Of a DNA stretch of 32,686 bases, positions 1 to 8,170 are shown one piece after another. The notes under the pieces were generated by a model that had not been told where the DNA came from, did not search any database, and was given only the letters and a program-made list of their open reading frames with translations. The first letter of the stretch is position 1. Every line of letters begins with the position of its first letter. The translations under genes and the position numbers were made by a program. This DNA is from Calditrichota bacterium. Its GTDB lineage: Bacteria; Calditrichota; Calditrichia; RBG-13-44-9; J042. The DNA lies in contig JAADJD010000061.1 of NCBI GenBank assembly GCA_013150955.1, forward strand, positions 1 to 32,686, written 5' to 3'.

Positions 1-330
1 GTGAATACCGGCTTACCTTAATGGAATTGCGAAACCTTAAAAATTCATCCTAACAATAAAATTACACAAAATAAACCCAGATTATGCAATAGCCTACGAA
101 TTACACGAATTAAAATGAATAAAAATAATAAAATTCATTGGATGATATCTGGATGAAAATGTGTTTTTTGGTTTATTCGCGATTTTGTAGATATTTTTAG
201 GCTTCATTCGTGTGATTTGCGGTTTAATGCATTATTTGAGATAAATCCATCCCTAAACGACAAAATAAGCCACTTCATAAATATCCCTCAAATCCAGCTT
301 GATTCGTATCTAAGGTAAGCCGGTATTCAC
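1..330. mobile_element. 330-bp segment bounded by perfect 20-bp inverted repeats (MITE-like)
   Basis: The first 20 bases, GTGAATACCGGCTTACCTTA, recur as their exact reverse complement at 311-330. No transposase lies between them; the interior is AT-rich and encloses one full copy of the dispersed 165-bp repeat (76-240). The left arm coincides with the window edge, so the repeat may extend further upstream. A non-autonomous miniature transposable element is the simplest reading, but no flanking target duplication can be seen because the left flank is missing. Confidence 0.5.
76..240 (+). repeat. Dispersed 165-bp palindromic repeat, copy R1
   Basis: Full-length copy in the arbitrary plus orientation, running from CCCAGATTATGCAATAGCC to GCATTATTTGAG. 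The outer arms are imperfect inverted complements of each other (CGAAT/ACACGAAT blocks on the left, ATTCGTGTGATT on the right). The middle holds the directional core TCTGGATGAAAATGTG, which fixes orientation. It lies inside the inverted-repeat-bounded segment 1-330. Confidence 0.9.
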
Positions 331-419
331 CTTACCGCAGCTCATAATCTCGTTTATCCTAGCTAAACGTCCCCTTAATATTCACCCAATACCAAGCCCA
401 TTTTGTAATGTTTTTTCAT

Positions 420-692
420 TTACAGTTTGAGAAATAAACCAGTACCTGCGAAGCATAACCCAGCAGCCTTTCTAAAAATCAAATCATTTTGTGCATCTAA
501 TTCTTCTTTTTCCCATACAACCCAATTTTGATAGTAGAATTTTGCTAAACCCTGTAATATCAAAAGGATATCCTCAACCCAAAATGGGCAATTTGTCACT
601 ACAATGCATGGATGGTGGGTCTGGAGGTATCTAACAACTCGAAAATCTTTAATTGCTGAACATGGGTTCGGGTGAGGGCTTTGCGTCTTCTG
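420..692 (-). pseudogene. Unrecognised ORF or gene remnant (about 90 codons open, no ATG start)
   Basis: On the minus strand a frame stays open for 90 codons from 692 to a TAA at 420-422. It reads like protein: a Cys/Trp-rich stretch (VVTNCPFWVEDILLILQGL) is followed by an amphipathic end (FRKAAGLCFAGTGLFLKL). No ATG exists in the frame. A GTG at 597-599 would give 59 residues. The neighbouring frame upstream (about 640-800) also contains short protein-like runs broken by stops, as in a frameshifted relic. I do not recognise the family. It could be chance, because the DNA is AT-rich and unselected. Confidence 0.25.
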
Positions 693-1000
693 TCATCGCT
701 TTCACATGCAATCACCATGATCCCCTTTAATTGCTACATGGCCTTCGTCCCGCTCAGCTTGAGCTTGGCAATCCGACGTTCGAATAATAGCGCCTCTAAA
801 AGCTATAAAAATCTAAGTTGAAGAACATCGCCTTTTACCAGCGAGGTTTCGCCTCAAAACAGCAGGAGGCTAAATTATAAACCCAATTCGTGCCTTAGCC
901 TGCGAATGAACACAAACAAATATACCAAACCACACTTGACTATCTATGAATAAAACGATGAAATTCGCAATGCTTGTTGCCTCCCCCCACCCTCAATTTC
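693..1000. other. Non-coding stretch downstream of hypE
   Basis: No gene is supported here. It holds the upstream, stop-interrupted part of the possible relic described at 420-692 and a degenerate repeat arm at 881-930. No convincing terminator for the hyp operon is visible. Confidence 0.6.
881..930 (+). repeat. Degenerate left-arm fragment of the dispersed repeat
   Basis: ACCCAATTCGTGCCTTAGCC followed by TGCGAATGAACACAAACAAA matches the left arm of the dispersed repeat with several differences. The core and right arm are missing. Confidence 0.55.
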
Positions 1001-2071
1001 TCAACAAATTCGTGGCAACTGCTCGCCGCTGATCATGTCCAGGATGCGCCGGGTGCCAATCTGACTGTGCAGTACCACCACCGGACGATCCGCTGAACGC
1101 ACCTGCCCGATAACAGCCGCCTGTTCCGACACCGCATGTCGGCGCAGAATCTCCACCGCACGGTCCGCATCTTTTTCGGCTACAAAGGCAACAAAGCGTC
1201 CCTCGTTTGCGATGTAGAGCGGATCCAGGCCCAGGATTTCACAAGCGGCCCGCACATCATCGCGGATCGGAATGGCCCGTTCATCAATTTCTATCTGCAC
1301 CCCGGCTGATTCCGCCAGTTCGTTGGTTGCACTGGCCAACCCGCCACGGGTCAAATCGCGCAGACAATGTACATCCACTCCCGCCTGTAACAGATCCTGA
1401 ATGGGCCCGGCCACCGGGGCGCTATCGCTTTCAATAACGCTCTCAAATTCCAGACCCTCGCGCATTGCCATGATGGCAATTCCGTGCCGCCCCAGATCGC
1501 CACTCACAATAATCACATCGCCCTCCGAAATTCTCTGCGGGCGAACATCCACTCCCTCTGCGACCACCCCCACGCCGGAGGTATTGATAAAAATACCGTC
1601 TCCCTTTCCTTTATCCACCACCTTGGTATCGCCGGTGACAATCTGCACGCCACAATGATCCGCCGCGGCTTTCATCGACTGTACAATCTGCCATAGCGTT
1701 TCCATGGAGAGCCCTTCTTCCAGGATAAATCCCACGCTCAGGTACAGCGGACGGGCTCCACACATGGCCAGATCGTTCACGGTTCCGTGTACGGCCAGAG
1801 ACCCGATATCGCCACCCGGAAAGAAAATGGGATTGATGACATACGAATCGGTGGTAAACGCCAGCCGCTTGCCCTCCAGCGAAAAAACCGCGCCATCGTG
1901 TCCGGCATCCAACAGGGGATTAGCAAACGTAGGGCCAAACATTTTCTGAATTAGCTGATGCATGAGTTTGCCGCCGCCCCCATGGGCCAGTAACACCTGT
2001 GGATATTCCTGAATGGGAATGGGGCAAACGGGCCCCATGCTGAAATCGGCACGCTGCTGTTTGTTGTTCAT
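1001..2071 (-). CDS. hypE: Hydrogenase maturation protein HypE (carbamoyl dehydratase)
   Basis: HypE dehydrates a carbamoyl group on its C-terminal cysteine thiol to thiocyanate, the source of the CN ligands of the [NiFe] active-site iron. The 356-residue protein has the family length. It has the N-terminal [13 protein letters not shown] segment (about 29-41), the [18 protein letters not shown] region (about 73-90) typical of the AIR-synthase-like ATP fold, and the diagnostic C-terminal PRIC with Cys356 as the last residue. It is the last gene of hypA-hypB-hypC-hypD-hypE, 98 bp after hypD. An AGGAGGG lies 12 nt before the ATG, slightly far. The partner HypF is not in the window. Identification is secure. 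Confidence 0.97.
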   Translation of the reverse strand: MNNKQQRADFSMGPVCPIPIQEYPQVLLAHGGGGKLMHQLIQKMFGPTFANPLLDAGHDGAVFSLEGKRLAFTTDSYVINPIFFPGGDIGSLAVHGTVNDLAMCGARPLYLSVGFILEEGLSMETLWQIVQSMKAAADHCGVQIVTGDTKVVDKGKGDGIFINTSGVGVVAEGVDVRPQRISEGDVIIVSGDLGRHGIAIMAMREGLEFESVIESDSAPVAGPIQDLLQAGVDVHCLRDLTRGGLASATNELAESAGVQIEIDERAIPIRDDVRAACEILGLDPLYIANEGRFVAFVAEKDADRAVEILRRHAVSEQAAVIGQVRSADRPVVVLHSQIGTRRILDMISGEQLPRIC

Positions 2072-2169
2072 CTTGCCCGTGAACCCTCCTGAAATTTTAC
2101 CCTGGCTCTTACACTGGCCTGAAAATCAAGCCGTTTAATCGGTTCAACCTTTACCGGGCTCTCCGGCAT

Positions 2170-3255
2170 TCAGGCCCTGCGGTAACGATAATAAGCGGCA
2201 CAGGCGCCTTCCGAGGAAACCATGGGAGCGCCCCGGGGATGTTCTGGCGTACAATCGGTGGCAAACAGGGAACACTCATTGGGCTTCTTCACCCCCTGCA
2301 ACACCAATCCGGCAATGCATTCACTGGATTCATCCGCCGTGTAATCGGCAATATCGAAGCGCTTTTCGGCATCAAAGTGTGCATACTTGGGCTGGAATCC
2401 CAGACCACTCTGCGGAATTTCTCCCACACCGCGCCATTTACGCGGCACTACTCGAAACACTTCCTGAATCAATTGCTGGGCCGGGCGATTGCCTTCCTTA
2501 CGCACCGTACGGGTGTACTGGTTTTCCACTTCTGCCCGCCCCTCTTCCAGTTGTTTGATGCACATGTAGACGCCCTGTAGAATGTCCAGGGGTTCAAATC
2601 CCGTCACCACAATGGGCACCCGATATTTTTTTGCCAGTGGAATGTATTCGTGATAACCCATCACGGCGCAGACATGCCCGGCGGCCAGAAATCCCTGCAC
2701 TTTGTTATTGGGCGACGACAGGATGGTTTCAATTGCGGGTGGCACCAGAACGTGCGAAACCAGTAACGAGAAATTTTTCAAGCCCTTCTGTTCCGCCTGG
2801 TAAACGGCCATTGCCGTGGTTGGCGCGGTGGTTTCAAATCCCACCGCAAAAAACACCACTTCTTTATCGGGATTTTTTTCGGCAATTTTCACTGCATCCA
2901 GCGGGGAGTAGACCATGCGCACATCCCCGCCCTCGGCCTTCACGGTGAACAGGTCTTTCTGAGAACCCGGAACCCGCAACATGTCTCCAAAGGAACAAAA
3001 TATCACATTCGGCCGGGAGGCGATATAGATGGCCTTATCGATCAACTCCAGCGGGGTGACGCACACGGGGCACCCGGGGCCGTGTACCAATGTGATCTGT
3101 TCCGGCAACAAATTGTCAATGCCAAATTTCACGATGGCATGGGTTTGTCCCCCGCAAACCTCCATGATCGTCCACGGACGGGTGGTGATTTGATGAATGG
3201 CCTTTGAGATTTTCCGGGCGGCTTCGGCATCTCGATATTCTTCCATAAATTTCAT
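2170..3255 (-). CDS. hypD: Hydrogenase maturation protein HypD (Fe-(CN)2-CO scaffold)
   Basis: HypD, with HypC, is the scaffold on which Fe(CN)2CO is assembled before insertion into the large subunit. Visible hallmarks are CGGQTHAI with Cys34 (the cyanide/iron ligand position), [10 protein letters not shown] with Cys62 and Cys65 (redox-active CxxC), and a C-terminal run of spaced cysteines ([31 protein letters not shown]) that binds a [4Fe-4S] cluster. The 361 residues fit the family. Its ATG overlaps the hypC stop as ATGA and follows a GAGGAGG ribosome site inside hypC, so translation is probably coupled to hypC. Confidence 0.97.
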   Translation of the reverse strand: MKFMEEYRDAEAARKISKAIHQITTRPWTIMEVCGGQTHAIVKFGIDNLLPEQITLVHGPGCPVCVTPLELIDKAIYIASRPNVIFCSFGDMLRVPGSQKDLFTVKAEGGDVRMVYSPLDAVKIAEKNPDKEVVFFAVGFETTAPTTAMAVYQAEQKGLKNFSLLVSHVLVPPAIETILSSPNNKVQGFLAAGHVCAVMGYHEYIPLAKKYRVPIVVTGFEPLDILQGVYMCIKQLEEGRAEVENQYTRTVRKEGNRPAQQLIQEVFRVVPRKWRGVGEIPQSGLGFQPKYAHFDAEKRFDIADYTADESSECIAGLVLQGVKKPNECSLFATDCTPEHPRGAPMVSSEGACAAYYRYRRA

Positions 3256-3506
3256 TCTTCGCCCTCCTCTAATTCGTCCAGAGCAGAGATTTGTTTTAGA
3301 TACTCAAATACCTGCCGGGCTTCCTGCTCATCCACCACACTAATGGCAAACCCCACGTGCACCATCACATAATCCCCCACCTTTGCCTCCGGTACATACG
3401 CCAGATTCACTTCTTTAACAATGCCTCCAAAATTCACCTTGCCGGTGCGGAAGACGGGATCGTCTCCCTGAATGCTTTCGATTTTACCGGGAACGGCCAG
3501 ACACAC
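3252..3506 (-). CDS. hypC: Hydrogenase maturation chaperone HypC, GTG start
   Basis: HypC carries the iron precursor with HypD and delivers it to the hydrogenase large subunit. Function requires Met1 followed directly by Cys2. The frame extends upstream to a TTG at 3536, but the GTG at 3504-3506 gives [10 protein letters not shown], puts Cys at position 2, and has AGGAGG seven bases upstream. I therefore take GTG as the start, for 84 residues. His50 in VMVHVGFAI is the second conserved metal-ligand region. The acidic tail (LDELEEGEE) overlaps the start of hypD. A 175-bp gap without a gene separates it from hypB. Confidence 0.95.
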   Translation of the reverse strand: MCLAVPGKIESIQGDDPVFRTGKVNFGGIVKEVNLAYVPEAKVGDYVMVHVGFAISVVDEQEARQVFEYLKQISALDELEEGEE

Positions 3507-3681
3507 AGGTAACCCTCCTTTTGCTTTGATCTTCAATTTCTCAAACAGACCCGTTCCGGGGACAGTTCACCAACGCAGCGTTTCCCCCAATCTATCCGCA
3601 GTCGTCGTTTGCATCATCCCGTTGCAGGAAAAATTCGGCCTATTTTTTTCCTTGTTCTTTCCCTTCATTCGAGCGATTCAG

Positions 3682-4341
3682 CTACGCGGTCGATTTGGGG
3701 ATTAGCGACTCCAACCACCGAATCCAATCCTCCAGCCCCTCCCCCGTGCGTGCCGACAACTCAAAGAACCGCAAATCGGGGTTGATGCCACGGGCATAAT
3801 CCCGGGCCTTTTGAATGTCAAAATCCACATAAGGAAGCAAGTCAATCTTGTTGATGACGCACACATGGGCCACCCGGAACATGGGTGGATATTTTAACGG
3901 CTTATCATCTCCTTCGGTGGTGCTGATAATGACCACCTTCAGGTTTTCTCCCAGGTCGTAGTTGGCCGGACAAACCAGATTGCCTACATTTTCGATGAAC
4001 AGCAGATCCAGCGCATCCAGTTCAAAATTTGCCACGGCTTCCTGCACCAGATTGGCTTCCAGATGGCACCCCCCACGGGTTACCACCTGAACAACCGGCA
4101 CGTGGTGTTTGGCAATTCGCCGGGCATCGTTGTCGGTCTGGACATCCCCTTCCACCACGGCCACACGATAACGATTGGCCAGCTTTTCCAGCGTGCGTTC
4201 CAGCAACGTGGTCTTTCCAGCACCAGGAGAACTTAATAAATTCAAGACCGTTAAATTGGCCTGTTTAAAGCGCTGACGATTTTCGGCCGCAATGTCATCG
4301 TTTTTCTTTAAGATCTTGCGTTCAACGGTTAATACTTTCAT
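3682..4341 (-). CDS. hypB: Hydrogenase nickel-insertion GTPase HypB
   Basis: HypB is a SIMIBI-class GTPase that works with HypA to insert nickel into the large subunit. The 219-residue protein starts at the ATG overlapping the hypA stop (ATGA). The longer upstream extension in this frame runs through hypA and is not real. Motifs are a P-loop GAGKT (40-44), GGCH with Cys92-His93 and Cys124 in NLVCPAN (the G-domain metal site), and guanine-specificity NKID (164-167). It lacks the N-terminal CxxCGC motif and the His-rich nickel-storage stretch, so it is the minimal form. It is probably translationally coupled to hypA. Confidence 0.96.
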   Translation of the reverse strand: MKVLTVERKILKKNDDIAAENRQRFKQANLTVLNLLSSPGAGKTTLLERTLEKLANRYRVAVVEGDVQTDNDARRIAKHHVPVVQVVTRGGCHLEANLVQEAVANFELDALDLLFIENVGNLVCPANYDLGENLKVVIISTTEGDDKPLKYPPMFRVAHVCVINKIDLLPYVDFDIQKARDYARGINPDLRFFELSARTGEGLEDWIRWLESLIPKSTA

Positions 4342-4682
4342 TCTTCCACCTCCAGTTCGCTGACCTGCAATTCCTGTCCCTGAAGCAAATGAACCCGGGT
4401 ACTTTCGCAAAAAGGGCAGATAAAAAATGGTGTTTCCGGCGAAAATTCCCGTCCACAGGCCTGACAGACGGCGCGTACGGGCACGGTCTGAATCACCAGT
4501 TCCGAATCCCCCAGTTCGGTACCTTCGGTAATTGCGCGATAACAAAATTGAAGCGACTCGGGCACTACAGCCACCAGCTCGCCAATCCGGACCACCACTT
4601 TCAGTACCCTGTGGGCTTTCTGTTCCTGCAACACCTCTTCCACAATCTGAACAATACTCTGCGCCACCGACATCTCGTGCAT
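4338..4682 (-). CDS. hypA: Hydrogenase nickel metallochaperone HypA
   Basis: HypA delivers Ni(II) to the hydrogenase large-subunit precursor. The 114-residue protein begins MHEMSVAQSIVQ, keeping His2 and Glu3 of the nickel site. It has the structural zinc site Cys73-x2-Cys76 and Cys89-x2-Cys92 (VCQACG, ICPFCE). It is the first gene of the hyp operon. The ribosome site is weak (GTGGATG). The 174-bp region up to 4856 separates it from the divergent maturation protease and must contain both promoters, but I could not assign convincing -35/-10 boxes. Confidence 0.97.
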   Translation of the reverse strand: MHEMSVAQSIVQIVEEVLQEQKAHRVLKVVVRIGELVAVVPESLQFCYRAITEGTELGDSELVIQTVPVRAVCQACGREFSPETPFFICPFCESTRVHLLQGQELQVSELEVEE

Positions 4683-4856
4683 GGTTCATCCACTTTCCCT
4701 GTTTTCTGTATACATATTAATCAATCCGGGAATAAAAAAAAAGAGCCTTTTATCCGCAATTCCCTTTTCCCGGGATCTTTCCCTTCCGCAACCGGGGGGC
4801 TTGTGTTGAACGCCCGGAATGCGTAACTTGAACCCAAAAACAATGGCGAATGGCGT

Positions 4857-5321
4857 ATGGCACAAAAAAAGACGCTGGTACTGGGCATCGGAAACATTTT
4901 GATGGGCGACGAAGGCATTGGGGTTCATGCGGTGCAATATCTGGAAAGGCACCATGCCCGGCCGGATGTGGATTATCTGGACGGGGGTACCGGTGGTTTC
5001 CATTTGATGGAATATTTTCAATCCTACGATCATGTGATCCTTATCGATGCCACGCTGGATAATCAGCCTGCGGGAACCATTCAGGTGCTGCATCCTCGAT
5101 TTTCCAGCGACTATCCTCCCACTTTGACGGCTCACGACATTGGTCTGAAGGACATGCTGGATGCGATCCATCTGTTACAGCAGCAACCGCGCATTACGCT
5201 GGTGGCCATTTCCATCCCATCGCTGGGGGCCTTGTCCACAGAACTGTCTCCCGAATTGCAACAAAAACTTCCGGAAATCGCCGACACCGTTCTCCGGATT
5301 GTGTCCGAGTCCTCGGGGTAA
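4857..5321 (+). CDS. hyaD: [NiFe]-hydrogenase maturation endopeptidase (HyaD/HybD/HupD family)
   Basis: This protease removes the C-terminal peptide of the hydrogenase large subunit after nickel insertion. The family fold is evident in VLGIGNILMGDEGIGVHAV (8-26), and the nickel-sensing ligands are at Glu19, Asp64 (LIDATLD) and His93 (TAHDIG). At 154 residues it has normal length. It is the only hydrogenase gene on the plus strand and diverges from hypA. Its likely substrate is the large subunit encoded at 6449-8170, which keeps a cleavable 15-residue tail after DPCxxCxxH. No Shine-Dalgarno sequence is obvious before the ATG. Confidence 0.94.
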   Translation: MAQKKTLVLGIGNILMGDEGIGVHAVQYLERHHARPDVDYLDGGTGGFHLMEYFQSYDHVILIDATLDNQPAGTIQVLHPRFSSDYPPTLTAHDIGLKDMLDAIHLLQQQPRITLVAISIPSLGALSTELSPELQQKLPEIADTVLRIVSESSG

Positions 5322-5391
5322 ATCGGTTCCCTTCTCGACGGCAAATAAAGCCAAAGGTTTCAGACACATCCCGGGCCCAACCCCCATTCAA

Positions 5392-5439
5392 CCCAGATTA
5401 CGCAATAGACCCCGAATGACACGAATGAACACAAATAAA
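5392..5439 (+). repeat. Extra left arm of the dispersed repeat
   Basis: A solo left arm (CCCAGATTACGCAATAGACC, then CGAATGACACGAATGAACAC) sits directly before full copy R2, as a tandem duplication of the arm would. Confidence 0.8.
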
Positions 5440-5604
5440 CCCAAATTATGCAATAAACCGCGAATTACACGAATTAACACCAATAAAAATAGTAAAATGC
5501 ACTTGATTCTTTCTGGATGAAAATGTTTTCCAGGATATATTCGCTATTTTGTTGATTTTTTTCGAATTCATTCGCGTGATTTATGGTTTAACGCTTTATT
5601 TGGG
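5440..5604 (+). repeat. Dispersed 165-bp palindromic repeat, copy R2
   Basis: Full copy, exactly 165 bp like R1, from CCCAAATTATGCAATAAACC to CGCTTTATTTGGG. The core TTCTGGATGAAAATG gives plus orientation. The left arm shows CGAAT-N4-CGAAT phasing. Confidence 0.9.
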
Positions 5605-5703
5605 ATTATTTAAGTTCAATCCGTTCTGGGGTAAAGATGCGGATTTGCTTACTCGCTTCACCCCGGGTGATTCGTTCTGTGGTGCTTTTGTTTGAGTTCA
5701 TAC

Positions 5704-5736
5704 AAAAAAGCCCCGCCGGGTGGACGGGGCTTTTTT
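5704..5736. terminator. Bidirectional intrinsic terminator after the hydrogenase operon
   Basis: A perfect 12-bp stem, AAAAAAGCCCCG (5704-5715) with CGGGGCTTTTTT (5725-5736), closes a 9-nt loop. It lies 17 bp beyond the stop of the cytochrome b gene on the minus strand, where the U-run is formed by the complement of the A-run. It can also stop plus-strand transcripts reading through from the maturation protease gene. Confidence 0.93.
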
Positions 5737-5752
5737 CAAACCCGGGACGGGG

Positions 5753-6436
5753 CTACTCCACACTCTCCTTCTCCACAAATTTCCAGCCCCCCACCATGGA
5801 AGAGGTGGTTCCACGGGCTTCCACGTAATCATGATAAAAGACCAGGTATACGTGGATCATGGCCACGATAATGAAAAACCACATCATGATGTGATGCCAC
5901 TGGCGGACGGCGAAATCGCCTCCCATCAGGGGAACCACCCAGGCAAACAAATTCGCCAGCCAGCTGTGACTCATGGCCGCATACATGCCAAATCCGGTAA
6001 ACACCTGAAACAGAAACGCCAGGAAGAGCAGAAAATAGGTGAATCCCGCCAAGGCATTATGGCCAATGGATGGCAACGGCTTCTCCCGAATCTGCAAAAT
6101 GTCGATGCGCAGAACATCCAGAATTTCCTGCCACTGCTTCCGCGTATAGGGAATGAAATTCTTCCAGTTGGCATACTGGTTACCCACGAATCCCCAGTAA
6201 ATCCGAAACAGAAAGTTGAAGAAAAATATGTAGGCAAACAGAAAGTGGAGAAACCGCACCGTTCCAAACCAGTACTGAAAGGACGCTTCCGCATTGGTTT
6301 TAATCGCCAGCGGATTCCCGATCAAATATCCGGTTGCTGCCAGCACCAGAATACTCACAAAATTGATCCAGTGGTAAATGCGGACTGGCATTTCCCAGAC
6401 GTAAACCCGTTCGACGGTATTTTTCTTTTGCTTCAT
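5753..6436 (-). CDS. hyaC: Hydrogenase b-type cytochrome subunit (HyaC/HupC/HupZ family)
   Basis: This membrane diheme cytochrome b anchors the periplasmic hydrogenase and passes electrons to the quinone pool. In 227 residues there are four hydrophobic segments (about 20-42, 60-82, 128-152, 178-202). The start motif VYVWEMPVRIYHWIN is typical. Candidate heme ligands are His22, His64, His181/182 and His195. The gene follows the large subunit at 12 bp with AGGAGG eight bases before its ATG and ends just before a strong terminator, so it is the last gene of a three-gene operon. Having a membrane cytochrome fits a respiratory uptake hydrogenase. Confidence 0.93.
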   Translation of the reverse strand: MKQKKNTVERVYVWEMPVRIYHWINFVSILVLAATGYLIGNPLAIKTNAEASFQYWFGTVRFLHFLFAYIFFFNFLFRIYWGFVGNQYANWKNFIPYTRKQWQEILDVLRIDILQIREKPLPSIGHNALAGFTYFLLFLAFLFQVFTGFGMYAAMSHSWLANLFAWVVPLMGGDFAVRQWHHIMMWFFIIVAMIHVYLVFYHDYVEARGTTSSMVGGWKFVEKESVE

Positions 6437-6448
6437 CGCCAGCCCCTC

Positions 6449-8170
6449 CTACATAAAGGTTACTTGATGCAGATGTTCACCGTTGGGATCGTACAGGTGC
6501 ACCGCACAGGCGATACAGGGATCAAAAGAGTGGATGGTACGCAGAATTTCCAGCGGTTGCTTGGGATCCGCCATGGGGGTTCCAATCAGGGACGCCTCGT
6601 AGGCGGATCGCTGGCCTTTGGGATCGCGGGGAGAAGCGTTCCAGGTGCTGGGTACCACCAGCTGATAATTGGCTATCTTCTTGTCTTTGATGACGATCCA
6701 GTGCGCCAGTGCACCGCGAGGCGCTTCCGTAAAGCCCACCCCTTTGGCCTCTTTCGGCCAGGTATCGGGATCCCATTTTTCGGTGTTTGCCATGCGGGTA
6801 TCCCCATTTTTAATATTGCTCATCAGCTGGTCATAGAATTCTTTCATCCAGTGGGCTACCAATCGGGTTTCCAGTCCGCGAGCCGCGGTGCGTCCTAATG
6901 TGGAGAACAGTGCCGTAATGGGCGCATTCAATTGACCCAGTGCCTCGTGGACCACTTCTTTCACATCCTCCCGCCCACTGGCATAAGCAACCAGCATTCG
7001 CGCAAGGGGACCGACTTCCATGGGATGATCTTTCCAGCGCGGTGTCTTCAACCAGCTGTATTTGCTATCCACATTCAGGTAATCGTACGGCGGTTTGGGA
7101 CCGGTGTAATTGAATTCCGTTTCCCCTTCCCATGGATGCAGCGATTTGTCATCACCCACGCTATATTTGTACCAGGAATGGGTAACATATTCACGCACCT
7201 GATCGGGATCATCCCCTTTCACTTCATGGACTTCATTCAGGTTGCGATTTAAGATGGCCCCCCGCGGGAATTTGTAACTGGAAGGATCGTTGTAGCCATT
7301 TGTGGGCAGGTCGCCATAGGCCAGATAATTCTTTAACCCACCACCAATGGCAAACCACTCTTTGTAGAAGGAGGCAATCGCCAGAAGATCCGGTAAATAA
7401 ACCTGCTCCACAAAATCAATGGCATCATTGATCAGAGTTCCCACATAGGCCAGGCGCTCGGCATTAATGGCGTTGGCATCGTCCAGGTTAATGGCGCAGG
7501 GGGCACCCCCAACCAGATAATTCGGATGCGGATTCTTTCCACCAAAGATGGTATGCACTTTTACGATTTCCTTCTGCCATTCCAGCGCTTCCAGATAGTG
7601 GGCCACAGCCAGCAAATTGACTTCTGGAGGTAATTTGTATGCCGGATGTCCCCAGTAGGCATTGGCAAAAATCCCCAGCTGTCCGCTCTCCACAAATGCC
7701 TTTAAACGATCCTGCACGGCCTTAAAATATTTGGGGGAGCTTTTGGGCCAGCTGGAAATTTTGCGGGCAATGCTGGCCGTTTCGCTGGGATTGGCCTTCA
7801 GGGCACTGACCACATCCACCCAATCCAGAGCATGCAGGTGATAAAAATGCACCACATGGTCCTGCAAATACTGAGCACAAAACATTAGATTGCGCACCAG
7901 CTCCGCATTGGGAGGCACGGTAATGCCCAGGGCATTTTCCACCGTTCGGACGGAAGCCAATGCATGCACCGTGGTGCACACACCACACGCTCGCTCGGTA
8001 AATGCCCAGGCATCGCGCGGATCCCGTCCTTTCAAAATAATCTCGAATCCCCGGACCATGGTCCCCGAGGAAAAGGCATCCACAATTTTACCATTCTTTA
8101 ATTCGGCTTCTATGCGTAAATGGCCTTCAATTCGCGTGATGGGATCAACAACGATACGGGTAGCCATCAT
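6449..8170 (-). CDS. hyaB: [NiFe]-hydrogenase large (catalytic) subunit, group 1
   Basis: The subunit holds the NiFe(CN)2CO site and oxidises H2. The four nickel cysteines are Cys62 and Cys65 (ERACGVCTTVH) and Cys552 and Cys555 (DPCIACAVH). His558 marks the maturation cleavage point, leaving a 15-residue tail (LYDPNGEHLHQVTFM) to be removed by the HyaD-type protease. The 573 residues fit group 1 enzymes. Two in-frame ATGs lie together at the start. The second (8165-8167) is better spaced from AGGAGG, so the true protein may begin MATRIVVD. The start overlaps the small-subunit stop, implying coupled synthesis. Confidence 0.97.
   Translation of the reverse strand: MMATRIVVDPITRIEGHLRIEAELKNGKIVDAFSSGTMVRGFEIILKGRDPRDAWAFTERACGVCTTVHALASVRTVENALGITVPPNAELVRNLMFCAQYLQDHVVHFYHLHALDWVDVVSALKANPSETASIARKISSWPKSSPKYFKAVQDRLKAFVESGQLGIFANAYWGHPAYKLPPEVNLLAVAHYLEALEWQKEIVKVHTIFGGKNPHPNYLVGGAPCAINLDDANAINAERLAYVGTLINDAIDFVEQVYLPDLLAIASFYKEWFAIGGGLKNYLAYGDLPTNGYNDPSSYKFPRGAILNRNLNEVHEVKGDDPDQVREYVTHSWYKYSVGDDKSLHPWEGETEFNYTGPKPPYDYLNVDSKYSWLKTPRWKDHPMEVGPLARMLVAYASGREDVKEVVHEALGQLNAPITALFSTLGRTAARGLETRLVAHWMKEFYDQLMSNIKNGDTRMANTEKWDPDTWPKEAKGVGFTEAPRGALAHWIVIKDKKIANYQLVVPSTWNASPRDPKGQRSAYEASLIGTPMADPKQPLEILRTIHSFDPCIACAVHLYDPNGEHLHQVTFM

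Larger units (their letters stand above)
5322..5703. other. Repeat-filled gap between maturation protease and hydrogenase operon
   Basis: No gene is supported. The stretch contains an extra left arm (5392-5439) and a full copy (5440-5604) of the dispersed repeat, then about 100 bp without recognisable content before the terminator. Apparent open frames rich in Arg-Thr-Asn come from the repeat arms. Confidence 0.75.

Noticed and set aside
3507-3536. TTG start giving HypC ten extra residues
   Set aside because: HypC needs Cys at position 2 for function. The GTG directly before that Cys has an ideal ribosome site.
4342-4689. N-terminal extension of hypB to 335 residues
   Set aside because: The extension reads through hypA in another frame. 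The ATG overlapping the hypA stop gives a normal-sized HypB.
5161-5520. Plus-strand frame of 119 codons overlapping the maturation protease gene
   Set aside because: The first part is an alternative frame of the protease gene, and the RMTRMNTNK / RITRINTNK part is repeat DNA (R2 arms).
5720-6898. Long 392-codon plus-strand frame
   Set aside because: It is antisense to the cytochrome b and hydrogenase large-subunit genes, both of which have full conserved motifs on the minus strand.
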